Source: a virus
DNA: 24,397 nucleotides
IMG/VR virus record: IMGVR_UViG_3300028027_000232
Coordinates: 1 to 24,397 of that record
Strand: one strand, 5' to 3'
Of this stretch, positions 6,531-12,746 are shown piece after piece; within the stretch, counting starts at the first letter, position 1; every line of letters starts with the position of its first letter. Position numbers and translations under genes: made by a program. Below the pieces are notes generated by a model that searched no databases, was not told where the DNA came from, and saw nothing but the letters and a program-made list of their open reading frames with translations.

Positions 6531-6604
6531 TGGCAGGATGTGCAGGAATCGAACCTGCATAAACGCTTTTGGAGAGCGCAGTAATACCGTTATACGAACA
6601 TCCT
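6531..6604 (-). tRNA. tRNA-Trp(CCA)
   Basis: Acceptor AGGATGT/ACATCCT, anticodon stem GCGCT/AGCGT with loop CTCCAAA, T-loop TTCGATT, G73 (Trp identity base) and encoded CCA tail. Confidence 0.92.
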
Positions 6605-6612
6605 ATATAAAT

Positions 6613-6691
6613 TGGGGCGATATGGGGGAATTGAACCCCGTCTCTCGAATCTTCACAGGATTCTGTGCTAAACCATTACACTAATATCGCC
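6613..6691 (-). tRNA. tRNA-His(GUG)
   Basis: Anticodon stem GAATC/GATTC with loop CTGTGAA. The extra G(-1) opposite C73, the hallmark of tRNA-His, is encoded. T-loop TTCAATT, CCA present. Confidence 0.92.
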
Positions 6692-6697
6692 ATAAAT

Positions 6698-6772
6698 TGG
6701 TCGGCGCGATGTGGATCGAACACACGTGGTCCTGTTCCCAAAACAGGTGCCTGGCCTCTAGGCTACACGCCG
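6698..6772 (-). tRNA. tRNA-Pro(UGG), copy 1
   Basis: Acceptor CGGCGTG/CGCGCCG, anticodon stem CCTGT/ACAGG with loop TTTGGGA (G37 as expected for Pro), T-loop TTCGATC, A73 and CCA. Confidence 0.93.
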
Positions 6773-6832
6773 AAAAAATCTAAAAATTTGTCAATCTGCT
6801 CTTACAATAAATAAGTATCATACTATGTCAAT

Positions 6833-6858
6833 AAAAAAGGCTCCATTTCTGGAGCCTT
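6833..6858 (-). terminator. Rho-independent terminator after Ala-rich protein gene
   Basis: Minus-strand GGCTCC/GGAGCC hairpin with a six-base loop followed by six T residues, about 70 bases past the stop of the Ala/Val-rich gene. Confidence 0.88.
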
Positions 6859-6926
6859 CGTGTTAGATTAGAATAAATTTAGTATCCAGCGTCGAACACT
6901 ATCTAACTTTTGTCCTACGCTGGCTG

Positions 6927-8000
6927 TTATTTTCCCAATGCACCAACTTTCTCTTCTACTTTTTCCAAACGTTCAGCGATAGCGTCCAATTCTGGATCAG
7001 AGGCAACGGCTCCATCAACTTGAGCTTGTACTTCGTCAGAAATTTCAGTTACACCGGTAGCGGCAGCAACAACTTCTGCAACGGCTTCTGAAATTTGAAG
7101 TTGAACGGCGGCAGATTCCGACGGTGCGATTTCAGCAACAGCGGCGGTGATTGCAGATGTGATTGCATCAGCATCTTGCACAACTTCTGGTTCCGCGTTA
7201 ACAACGGCGGCAACGGCAGCAGCAACAGCGGCAGCAACGTCTGGTTGTGTTTCTGCTTCGGCAGAAACAACAGACTCAACTACGGCGTTTACGATTTCAG
7301 CAGCGGCTGGAACTTCTGCACTTGGACTTTCAGCAACGATTTCGTTGATGATAGTTTCAACTACAGCGGCTGGAGCAGCATCTGCAAAAATAACTTCGGA
7401 GATTGCGGATTCAACCGGACATGCGGTAACTGCGTCAGTGATTTGGTCAACAACGGCTGCTGTTGGAGCTTCACCTGTTGCGGTTTCAATAATTTGAGCA
7501 ACGATATCAGCGGCTGCTTGAGCAAATGCCGGATCGGCGATTGTCGCTGTCCCAGAAACAGCGTCTGTGATAGCATCTACCAGAGCTACTGGATCAACGA
7601 CAACATCAGCGGGAGCATTTACGATTGCAGCGATTGCAGCAGTTACCACGTCGGCAACTTCTGGGGCTGGAGCTTCTGCGGCTGCTTGAGCAACCACAAC
7701 ATCAGTTACGATGGCGGCAGCGGCTGGAACTTCGGCAGATGGGCTTAGTGCAACAACTTCGGCAATTGAAACTGGAGATTGATACGCTGGAGCAGCAACC
7801 AATTCAGAAACTGCATCAACAGCTGGTTTTTCAATTAGTGTATCTACCGCATTTTCAACGATAGACAAACGAATGTTTAATTCTTGGATGCTTGTAGCAT
7901 CGACGCCAATGGACTCAAATCCAGAAAGCGTGTTTAACTTTGCTTCGACCACCGACAAACGTGCGGCTAGGTCTTGAATAGTATTGATTTTTTTACTCAT
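6927..8000 (-). CDS. Ala/Val-rich coiled-coil repeat protein
   Basis: A 357-residue low-complexity acidic protein. Residues 1-60 contain two coiled-coil repeats (IQDLAARLSVVEAKLNTL and IQELNIRLSIVENAVDTL); the last 20 residues form a third similar heptad segment (LDAIAERLEKVEEKVGAL). The middle is almost entirely Ala, Val, Glu, Asp, Ile and Thr and is an imperfect tandem duplication of about 105 residues: both copies begin SPSAEVPAAA and contain IVNA and DAIT(D/S)A(V/I) at matching places. I start at MSKKINTIQD; a longer upstream frame has unlike sequence. Such helical, metal- and cofactor-free proteins may be structural (fibre or whisker-like) or membrane/lipid-associated; function unknown. 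It has its own terminator and a possible TATAAATG late-type box 54 bases upstream. Confidence 0.8.
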   Translation of the reverse strand: MSKKINTIQDLAARLSVVEAKLNTLSGFESIGVDATSIQELNIRLSIVENAVDTLIEKPAVDAVSELVAAPAYQSPVSIAEVVALSPSAEVPAAAAIVTDVVVAQAAAEAPAPEVADVVTAAIAAIVNAPADVVVDPVALVDAITDAVSGTATIADPAFAQAAADIVAQIIETATGEAPTAAVVDQITDAVTACPVESAISEVIFADAAPAAVVETIINEIVAESPSAEVPAAAEIVNAVVESVVSAEAETQPDVAAAVAAAVAAVVNAEPEVVQDADAITSAITAAVAEIAPSESAAVQLQISEAVAEVVAAATGVTEISDEVQAQVDGAVASDPELDAIAERLEKVEEKVGALGK

Positions 8001-8053
8001 ATGGTTTTCTAATGTTGATTTACTCGAACATCCTATAACTATAAATCGACGGC

Positions 8054-8061
8054 TCATTTAT
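8054..8061 (-). promoter_or_regulatory. Possible late-type promoter box
   Basis: Minus-strand TATAAATG, one base from the T4 late promoter TATAAATA, 54 bases upstream of the Ala/Val-rich gene start. A single octamer in AT-rich DNA is weak evidence. Confidence 0.3.
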
Positions 8062-8124
8062 ACACAAAAAATGAATTTGGTTTGTATCATATTGGTGACA
8101 TACCTAATGTGTAATTTTTATAAT

Positions 8125-8153
8125 AAAAAGACCCGTGTTTTTACACACGGGTC
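8125..8153 (-). terminator. Rho-independent terminator
   Basis: Minus-strand GACCCGTG...CACGGGTC hairpin followed by TTTTTATT, just past the stop of the 80-residue gene at 8179-8421. Confidence 0.88.
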
Positions 8154-8178
8154 AATGATGAACGTTTATACGTGTTCT

Positions 8179-8421
8179 TTACTTAGATTCGATAAACTTG
8201 TATAGTTTCTCAGCGATTTTTAAACCATCCTCGACTCTAGTATCTGGTGCAGGAACCGGAGTTGCAACCAATCCAAGTTTAATTTTGGACTCAGCTTCCA
8301 TTCTAGAGGCTTCGTTTGACATATGCCAACTACCTTCGGCCATATCAAGTGCTCGTTGAAGCACTTCTAAACGAATTTCGTAACCACTCTTGCCTGTCTT
8401 TTGTGTGTTTGTATCTTTCAT
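8179..8421 (-). CDS. Conserved small phage protein, unknown function
   Basis: An 80-residue soluble helical protein. The segment SGYEIRLEVLQRALDMAEG (about residues 12-30) resembles a motif seen at the start of small conserved proteins of T4-like phages, where a Tyr-Glu-Ile-Arg-Leu-Glu core begins a long helix; this is from memory, not a search. The remainder is a second helix (DGLKIAEKLYKFIES) after a proline-rich linker. It is a monocistronic unit: a sigma70-like promoter lies at 8469-8496 and a strong terminator at 8125-8153. No enzymatic residues are recognisable. Confidence 0.72.
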   Translation of the reverse strand: MKDTNTQKTGKSGYEIRLEVLQRALDMAEGSWHMSNEASRMEAESKIKLGLVATPVPAPDTRVEDGLKIAEKLYKFIESK

Positions 8422-8468
8422 GTGTGTGTATGAAATGATTTGCGGTATTGCATCTCATTTCAATCATC

Positions 8469-8496
8469 ACAATATGCATAAATTTGGGTTTGTCAA
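8469..8496 (-). promoter_or_regulatory. Sigma70-like promoter
   Basis: Minus strand: perfect -35 TTGACA (8496-8491), 16-base spacer, -10 TATTGT (4 of 6). It would give a leader of about 40 bases, containing a GAAATGA/TCATTTC hairpin (8431-8460), before the gene at 8421. Confidence 0.5.
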
Positions 8497-8559
8497 CAAT
8501 AAAAATTTGACGTGATAAAGTATGTCGTCACCACTAAGGGGCTTCCCTCATATGCGAAA

Positions 8560-8635
8560 TGGTACCGGGTAAGGGACTCGAACCCCTGATAGCTTCGATG
8601 TAAACGAAGTGCATTAGCCACTGTGCTAACCCGGT
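8560..8635 (-). tRNA. tRNA-Val(UAC), copy 1
   Basis: Acceptor ACCGGGT/ACCCGGT, anticodon stem CTTCG/CGAAG with loop TTTACAT, T-loop TTCGAGT, A73 and CCA. Body almost identical to the copy at 9197, but with a different acceptor stem. Confidence 0.94.
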
Positions 8636-8739
8636 GTAAAATGAGTAGATATTCGGTGTATTTGTCAATTTCCGCGCCGTAATAATCAGCCCTAGACATA
8701 TTGGGCGATTATTTTCATTAAACGGGCATCTACCTAAAA

Positions 8740-8815
8740 TGGTGGACCAGACAGGGATCGAACCTGCGACCTTCTGCTTGCAAAGCAGCTTCTCTACCAA
8801 CTGAGATACTAGCCC
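8740..8815 (-). tRNA. tRNA-Ala(UGC), copy 1
   Basis: Acceptor GGGCTAG/CTGGTCC including the G3-U70 pair that defines Ala identity; anticodon loop TTTGCAA, T-loop TTCGATC, A73 and CCA. Confidence 0.93.
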
Positions 8816-8867
8816 ATAAAATATTTAACTATCAATACTCTAAATTATTTTTATTAAATGTCAAGTG

Positions 8868-8966
8868 TTATTGATGCTTTTTCATTTGTTTAATTATGGC
8901 AAATCTGCCGTAATTAGAAGTCGCATATAAAACATACACCCTAGACATATCGTCATATGTCATCAT
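8868..8966 (-). CDS. Possible 32-residue ORF
   Basis: A short open frame starting MMTYDDMSRVYV and ending IIKQMKKHQ in an otherwise gene-free gap between two tRNA-Ala genes. Composition is protein-like, but there is no ribosome binding site and a 7-bp hairpin (GACATAT/ATATGTC) lies just inside the start. It may be a remnant. Confidence 0.25.
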   Translation of the reverse strand: MMTYDDMSRVYVLYATSNYGRFAIIKQMKKHQ

Positions 8967-9031
8967 TTGTATATTCAAATTGAGTGCGTCATCATTTTTA
9001 TATGAGAGAGGCGGTCTCGGGTGAAGAAAAT

Positions 9032-9108
9032 TGGTGGAAAGGATGGGAATCAAACCCACAACACAAACATTGCAAGTGTTCGTCGCTATTCTTAGTACAT
9101 GCCCTCCC
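9032..9108 (-). tRNA. tRNA-Ala(UGC), copy 2
   Basis: Acceptor GGGAGGG/CCTTTCC with G3-U70, anticodon stem GAACA/TGTTT with loop CTTGCAA, T-loop TTTGATT, A73 and CCA. It differs throughout from copy 1. Confidence 0.88.
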
Positions 9109-9116
9109 GTAAAATA

Positions 9117-9194
9117 TCGAAGAAGGGTGGACTTGAACCACCGACCTCACAGACGTTGAAACACCGGCGCTCTTTCTCTGAGCTACTTCTTCAA
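9117..9194 (-). tRNA. tRNA-like gene, no CCA, abnormal anticodon arm
   Basis: Acceptor TTGAAGAAG/CTTCTTCGA (9 bp with one G-U; core GAAGAAG/CTTCTTC), normal D-stem GCTC/GAGC and T-arm GGTGG-TTCAAGT-CCACC. The anticodon arm folds only poorly (CGCCG/CTGTG with a mismatch and a 12-base loop containing TTTCAA). CCA is absent. A Glu(UUC) ancestor is possible, but the anticodon is not assignable. Confidence 0.5.
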
Positions 9195-9196
9195 AT

Positions 9197-9272
9197 TGGT
9201 GGGCGATGAGGGACTCGAACCCCCGATAGCTTCGATGTAAACGAAGTGCATTAGCCACTGTGCTAATCGCCC
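9197..9272 (-). tRNA. tRNA-Val(UAC), copy 2
   Basis: Acceptor GGGCGAT/ATCGCCC; the D-arm, anticodon arm (loop TTTACAT) and T-arm match copy 1 apart from one base. A73 and CCA present. Confidence 0.94.
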
Positions 9273-9280
9273 ATATAAAA

Positions 9281-9355
9281 TGGTGGTCAAGGACGGTTCC
9301 GACCCGTCTTCTCCCGGTTATCAACCGGAGGCTCTAGCCACTGAGCTACATGACC
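9281..9355 (-). tRNA. tRNA-Ile(GAU)
   Basis: Anticodon arm TCCGG/CCGGG with loop TTGATAA, acceptor GGTCATG/CTTGACC with one U-U mismatch, A73 and CCA. The T-loop is GTCGGAA instead of TTCRANN. Its 5' half overlaps the last codons of the homing endonuclease gene. Confidence 0.85.
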
Positions 9356-9923
9356 AAAAGTTATATGGAGGACTTGATAAGTCCTTTCTTTTTAGGATGA
9401 GTAACGGTTCATTAAACTGTGCCCATTTTGCTCTATCCTTGTCTGTTTCATATCCTTTTACCTCAACATATTGATTTTTTTCTGTTAGATAAAAATCCGG
9501 ATAGTATTTTCTTGATTTTCCACCAAAGTAATACGGAAAAGATTTTTTGTTTCTGACCCAAGGGATTTTGTTTTCATCAAGCCAGACCGCAAACATTTTT
9601 TCCCACGTTCCATGCAACTTGACTTCTCCAGCAATCGGAGATAAATGGGCGATTGATCTACATCTTCCGGAGTTTTCTCTCAAACCCCCTATTTTTGACA
9701 TTTTCTGTCTATGCTTTTCTGTTCTCCACGGAGACAAATCAACATTTCCAAGTTTATATTGGAGACTAATACTTTCTCCCTTGGTTCTACAACTCAACAG
9801 TTTATTTTTTACCGCCCAAGTTAAGCACGTTCTGGAATATCCAAGGTCTTTCCACCGAACCCCAGAATCGTATTTTTGTTGAACCGATTTCCAATCAATA
9901 GATTTATATTTATCATACTTCAT
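9321..9923 (-). CDS. Free-standing homing endonuclease (PD-(D/E)XK type)
   Basis: A 200-residue nuclease. A DNA-binding NUMOD3-like motif (WRTEKHRQKMSKIGG) lies near residues 67-81. The catalytic core follows: YYPDFYL then YVEVKGYE around residues 140-165, the Asp...Glu-x-Lys arrangement of PD-(D/E)XK or Vsr-like nucleases. Genes of this kind make a site-specific DNA break and spread into unoccupied sites; they often sit in phage tRNA clusters. The frame has no stop before it enters tRNA-Ile(GAU), so the last 12 codons are tRNA sequence. I start at MKYDKYKS; an upstream Met lies inside tRNA-Val(GAC). No Shine-Dalgarno is seen. It is inserted between tRNA-Val(GAC) and tRNA-Ile(GAU). Confidence 0.8.
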   Translation of the reverse strand: MKYDKYKSIDWKSVQQKYDSGVRWKDLGYSRTCLTWAVKNKLLSCRTKGESISLQYKLGNVDLSPWRTEKHRQKMSKIGGLRENSGRCRSIAHLSPIAGEVKLHGTWEKMFAVWLDENKIPWVRNKKSFPYYFGGKSRKYYPDFYLTEKNQYVEVKGYETDKDRAKWAQFNEPLLILKRKDLSSPPYNFWSCSSVARASG

Positions 9924-9975
9924 ACATATAAGTAGTTCATCGTCTTGATTTTTATCAAGTTTTTTCAAAATATTT

Positions 9976-10052
9976 TGGTGGTCGCCGTGGGACTCGAACC
10001 CACCCAATCTGCAATGTCGATGCAGTGCCTTAACCCCGAAGACTAGAAGACC
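9976..10052 (-). tRNA. tRNA-Val(GAC) with C33
   Basis: Anticodon stem CTGCA/TGCAG with loop TCGACAT, giving GAC but with C instead of the nearly universal U at position 33. T-loop TTCGAGT, A73 and CCA. One mismatch in the acceptor. Confidence 0.83.
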
Positions 10053-10121
10053 GTAAAAGGAGAGTATCGGAGATTTCTCAGCTTAACTAGTATTTTTGCT
10101 TTAGTCCCGTCAACTCTATAG

Positions 10122-10195
10122 TGGCTGCCCGACATGGATTCGAACCATGACTAGACGAGTCAAAGTCGTCTGTGCTGCCATTACACAATCAGGCA
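10122..10195 (-). tRNA. tRNA-Gln(UUG), copy 1
   Basis: Acceptor TGCCTGA/TCGGGCA, anticodon stem GACGA/TCGTC with loop CTTTGAC, T-loop TTCGAAT, G73 and CCA. It starts one base after the stop codon of the 85-residue gene upstream. Confidence 0.93.
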
Positions 10196-10196
10196 A

Positions 10197-10454
10197 TCAA
10201 CCAATCTTATTAAAGCCTATTTCTTTTAGGCACTTTAAAATATGAATAGCTTTGTCAAAATCGCCGCAATCTATTGCAGCCATCAAAGCTTTTTTGAGAT
10301 CATATACAACATCAACATCGGCACCGGCAAAAAATCCAGCAGCACTTGTGCTCATAGATATTGGACTATTTTTGCTATATATCTTAGCCGCAGTTTGAAT
10401 GTTTACTGGAGAACTATTTGCTCCAGCCGATGATTGTATTGGTGATATAGTCAT
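10197..10454 (-). CDS. Small protein, unknown function
   Basis: An 85-residue protein. The N-terminal half is Ser/Ala/Pro-rich and probably disordered (MTISPIQSSAGANSSPV); the C-terminal half is helical (DLKKALMAAIDCGDFDKAIHIL) and looks like a helix-turn-helix of a repeat such as TPR. I start at MTISPI; the upstream part of the frame reads as AT-rich leader sequence. There is no Shine-Dalgarno, and the region before the ATG is a dense run of TATAT. The stop lies one base from tRNA-Gln(UUG), so the mRNA is presumably separated from the tRNA by 5'-end processing. No family recognised. Confidence 0.6.
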   Translation of the reverse strand: MTISPIQSSAGANSSPVNIQTAAKIYSKNSPISMSTSAAGFFAGADVDVVYDLKKALMAAIDCGDFDKAIHILKCLKEIGFNKIG

Positions 10455-10508
10455 ATATAATATATATAGCATATAATATATCGTAAATATACACCTCGTA
10501 TTTTTTAT

Positions 10509-10820
10509 AATCAAAATAATTAACGTCCAACCGATGGGTTCGCACCACGAGAGGTTCCTGTGTCAACTGCACCTCTTTGCTATTCGACTTTAACGTATCG
10601 GACGTTTAACTCCGGTAATTAATCGGAATCAAAATAATTGGGTAAGGAGGTGCGCTCTTACCCCCTACTAGGCTTGCAATCACCGGCACTCGGCTAGCCT
10701 CACTGAAGGGCGGTTACCTAACGTAGAAAAATATGAAAGGGTGTTTGGTCATGTGTGCGTATTAGGCTACGTGAACCCACCGCGTATGTCCGGTGGCAGT
10801 ACCCTTTACCCTCTGTAAAA
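10509..10820. other. Modular gap with three cloverleaf-sized elements
   Basis: No coding sequence. A 13-base repeat (AATCAAAATAATT) occurs at 10509-10521 and again at 10627-10639, each just before an inverted-repeat-closed unit: 10522-10606 (AACGTCC/GGACGTT) and 10638-10721 (TTGGGTAA/TTACCTAA, one mismatch). A third unit is 10736-10807 (AAAGGGT/ACCCTTT, containing CCACCG/CGGTGG with an 8-base loop). On the minus strand the first has a near-standard T-loop (TGCGAAC). The others have no standard loops. None encodes CCA. Confidence 0.4.
10522..10606 (-). ncRNA. tRNA-like element, expanded anticodon-position loop
   Basis: Minus strand: 7-bp acceptor-like stem AACGTCC/GGACGTT. A central stem AGAGGT/ACCTCT carries a 15-base loop where a 7-base anticodon loop would be. 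The T-arm-like hairpin has loop TGCGAAC and one bulge. No CCA. Probably derived from a tRNA; no anticodon can be assigned. Confidence 0.35.
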
Positions 10821-10895
10821 TGGCGGGATGGACGAGATTCGAACTCGCAGTCTACAGCGTGACAAGCTGTTGCTTCACCATTAAGCTACCACCCC
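10821..10895 (-). tRNA. tRNA-Asp(GUC)
   Basis: Acceptor GGGGTGG/CCATCCC, anticodon stem ACAGC/GCTGT with loop TTGTCAC, T-loop TTCGAAT, G73 and CCA. Confidence 0.94.
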
Positions 10896-11040
10896 TAAAA
10901 TTGAAGCCCGTTGCAGGAAGTTATTTCAACGTGCATTTAAATATCCTTTCGGTCCTGTTTTGTCTGATCAGACTAAAATTGACGCAGCCATTATTGTCAT
11001 TGATATAAATCAATAGGACTACTGTGTATGTTAAAATTAT

Positions 11041-11112
11041 ACTCATGATAGGCGAGATGGTTGGCGGTTTCCCGTGCCATCTACCAACTTTCCTCCCTGT
11101 GGAGGCATGAGT
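11041..11112. ncRNA. Candidate cloverleaf-sized structured RNA
   Basis: 72 bases closed by ACTCATG/CATGAGT (7 bp, perfect). A CCTCC-CTGT-GGAGG hairpin abuts the 3' strand of the closing stem on the plus strand, as a T-arm would, but with a 4-base loop. GATGG/CCATC or GTTGG/CCAAC can form the middle arm. No canonical tRNA loop on either strand. Confidence 0.3.
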
Positions 11113-11874
11113 TATTTGAAGAGTGTGCTTTTACGCCAAAAGAGCTGTCACCGTTTCGCGGCCAAATATATAACAACTATATTTGCGCTTACATTTTCGG
11201 CACCGAGCTAAGGTCAATTCCCTAGTTCTTATCGGTTCAATCGTCTGAATTGCCTCCGAGCAAAACCATTATAGTTGGTAATGGGAAATGCAGAATTCAA
11301 GAATTCATCGCTGCACTTTTACTTGCATGGAGTACGGACTCTACTCATTATAGGATTGCTGCCTCTAGGCCAACCTCCTCATCAAAAATTTTTGAATAGG
11401 TGTAGCTTTGCTTTATATGACTACACTATAGCGAGTTTCTTAGTTGCGCATAGATTCCAACAAGTTTAATGTTTCCCAATAAACCTATTGTTATGAACCC
11501 AGAGGCTTTTCGTTACTTCCTTGTTTTTCCGCTGACGGTTAGACCCCATGCTCGTACCGAAGATGGAAACAATCTTCTACACTCCGAGCTGCTATTCAAA
11601 ATTAATTTGAGTCGGATAGGGCTTGATACCTATTGATGACATTGAATCTGACCCGATCTATTAGGTAGTCATCGCTTCGTTTCAGAGGCACAGCTTTATG
11701 TACACTATACTGTGCGTAATAGAACTTCTCAAGGCTGCATGTCCTTCCACGCTGCCGCTCAAAATTAATTACTACATCACCACGCGCTACCCATCCCTGT
11801 TTAACGTTCAAGTTTGACTTGTCATACACTTGAACTTCGGGCCAAAGCCTTGTCCGTGTGTAGTAAATTGGTTC

Positions 11875-11927
11875 CTTCTGCCATACAAGTCTTCCGGAGC
11901 TTTCCAGAAGATAAATGCACTTGTATG
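11875..11927. ncRNA. Candidate H-type pseudoknot
   Basis: CTTCTG (11875-11880) pairs with CAGAAG (11905-11910), and CATACAAG (11882-11889) pairs with CTTGTATG (11920-11927). The two pairings interleave, 6 and 8 bp, both perfect. The strand is unknown. Convincing only if covariation is found in relatives. Confidence 0.35.
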
Positions 11928-12052
11928 CGTTACACTCTTAAACCCCCTAAAGGAACGCAACCTTTTAAATATATGATTGCCCAGTTTCGTAGCAACATGG
12001 AGCTTACCTTAGTCGGCGAGGCTGTAACGGTCTGCATAAACACAGAAGAAAT

Positions 12053-12131
12053 TGGTGGCGATACTCGGGAGTCGAACCGAGCTTTTGATGTTGAAAACAT
12101 CCTGTCCTTTCCAAACATAGACGATATCGCC
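12053..12131 (-). tRNA. tRNA-Glu(UUC), copy 1
   Basis: Acceptor GGCGATA/TATCGCC, anticodon stem GATG/CATC with loop TTTTCAA, T-arm with loop TTCGACT, A73 and CCA. A73 is less usual than G73 for Glu. Confidence 0.87.
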
Positions 12132-12245
12132 GTAAAAGTTAAAGAATATATTCGCGTTCTAATGCAACTTCGCAGCCGCCCGCTTATATATCCTCAGTCA
12201 TATCCCTTACTAACATGTATTGTATAGGATTACTGTTTGCAAAAT

Positions 12246-12321
12246 TGGTAGCCCCACCGGGTCACGATCCCGGCTCTCTTGCTTGAAAGGCAAGCGAACT
12301 CAACCATTATTCTATAGGGCC
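12246..12321 (-). tRNA. tRNA-Glu(UUC), copy 2
   Basis: Anticodon stem CTTGC/GCAAG with loop CTTTCAA; T-stem CCGGG/CCCGG with loop ATCGTGA, which departs from TTCRA; A73 and CCA. Acceptor with two G-U pairs. Confidence 0.88.
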
Positions 12322-12326
12322 AAAAA

Positions 12327-12403
12327 TGGTGCTTATGGAAGGATTCGAACCTTCAACCTACAGATTCGTAATCTGTTGCTCTATCCAGTTGAGCTACACA
12401 AGC
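12327..12403 (-). tRNA. tRNA-Arg(ACG)
   Basis: Acceptor GCTTGTG/CATAAGC, anticodon stem ACAGA/TCTGT with loop TTACGAA (A34 normally becomes inosine), D-loop with GGA, T-loop TTCGAAT, A73 and CCA. Confidence 0.93.
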
Positions 12404-12408
12404 ATAAA

Positions 12409-12484
12409 TGGTCAGTGTGACAGGACTCGAACCTGCATAATTTCCGTTCCAAGCGGAATCGCCAGCCTTTGGCACCACACACTG
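12409..12484 (-). tRNA. tRNA-Pro(UGG), copy 2
   Basis: Acceptor CAGTGTG/CACACTG, anticodon stem TTCCG/CGGAA with loop CTTGGAA (A37 rather than the G37 typical of Pro and present in copy 1), T-loop TTCGAGT, A73 and CCA. Confidence 0.88.
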
Positions 12485-12569
12485 ATAAAAATTGGGTGCT
12501 CTGATTTTTCCAATTGAAAGAGTCGTATGTCACTCTATCTTCTTTTGGTCCGAAACACGAATACGAAAA

Positions 12570-12652
12570 TGGAAGCAGAGATGTGAATCGAACACATCAT
12601 ACCTTTCGGCTGCGTTATGAGCGCAGTTAGCGTCCCTTGGCTTGTCTCTGCT
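12570..12652 (-). tRNA. Class II tRNA with CAU anticodon
   Basis: Acceptor AGCAGAG/CTCTGCT, anticodon stem CTGCG/CGCAG with loop CTCATAA, and a 12-base variable region containing CC-GAAA-GG. T-loop TTCGATT, U73, CCA. CAU normally belongs to class I Met or Ile tRNAs; a class II body is characteristic of Leu, Ser and Tyr. Its amino acid is therefore uncertain. Confidence 0.85.
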
Positions 12653-12658
12653 ATAAAA

Positions 12659-12734
12659 TGGTGGTGCCCGTGGGAGTCGAACCCACCTTATACGGATTAA
12701 AAGTCCGCTGCATTAACCGCTCTGCCAGAGCACC
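12659..12734 (-). tRNA. tRNA-Lys(UUU), copy 1
   Basis: Acceptor GGTGCTC/GGGCACC, anticodon stem GCGGA/TCCGT with loop CTTTTAA, T-loop TTCGACT, A73 and CCA. Standard class I. Confidence 0.93.
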
Positions 12735-12746
12735 ATGTTTAAAAAT

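Larger units (their letters stand above)
10896..12052. other. 1.16-kb gene-free region with dense inverted repeats
   Basis: The longest non-coding stretch. Short frames exist on both strands, but none has protein-like composition or a plausible start. It contains: a perfect GTCTGATCAGAC palindrome near 10968; a 72-base unit 11041-11112 (ACTCATG/CATGAGT with CCTCC/GGAGG next to the closing stem); an 8-bp hairpin with 7-base loop, 11163-11185; possible pseudoknots at 11208-11252, 11627-11673 and 11875-11927; a 95-base unit closed by AATAGGT/ACCTATT, 11395-11489; a GCACAG/CTGTGC hairpin near 11690-11717; and two CAAAATTAATT repeats (about 11597 and 11763). It may hold several unrecognised structured RNAs, or a graveyard of tRNAs. 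Confidence 0.4.

Noticed and set aside
7095-7748. Long frames antisense to the Ala/Val-rich gene
   Set aside because: They arise from the biased GCN/GTN codons of the real gene; their Asn/Cys/Gly-rich or Ser-rich translations are shadows.
8838-8865. TTGACA -35-like sequence upstream of tRNA-Ala copy 1
   Set aside because: No acceptable -10 hexamer at 16-18 bases; AT-rich coincidence is likely.
9367-9392. Plus-strand terminator-like hairpin GGACTT-GAT-AAGTCC with T-run
   Set aside because: It lies inside the endonuclease coding sequence, with no plus-strand gene upstream; probably chance.
10896-12052. tmRNA in the large non-coding gap
   Set aside because: Pseudoknot-like pairings suggested it, but I found no tRNA-like ends with a standard T-arm and CCA, nor a tag reading frame.
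11814-12227. 137-residue plus-strand frame
   Set aside because: It passes antisense through tRNA-Glu copy 1 and structured spacer, with no family-like features.
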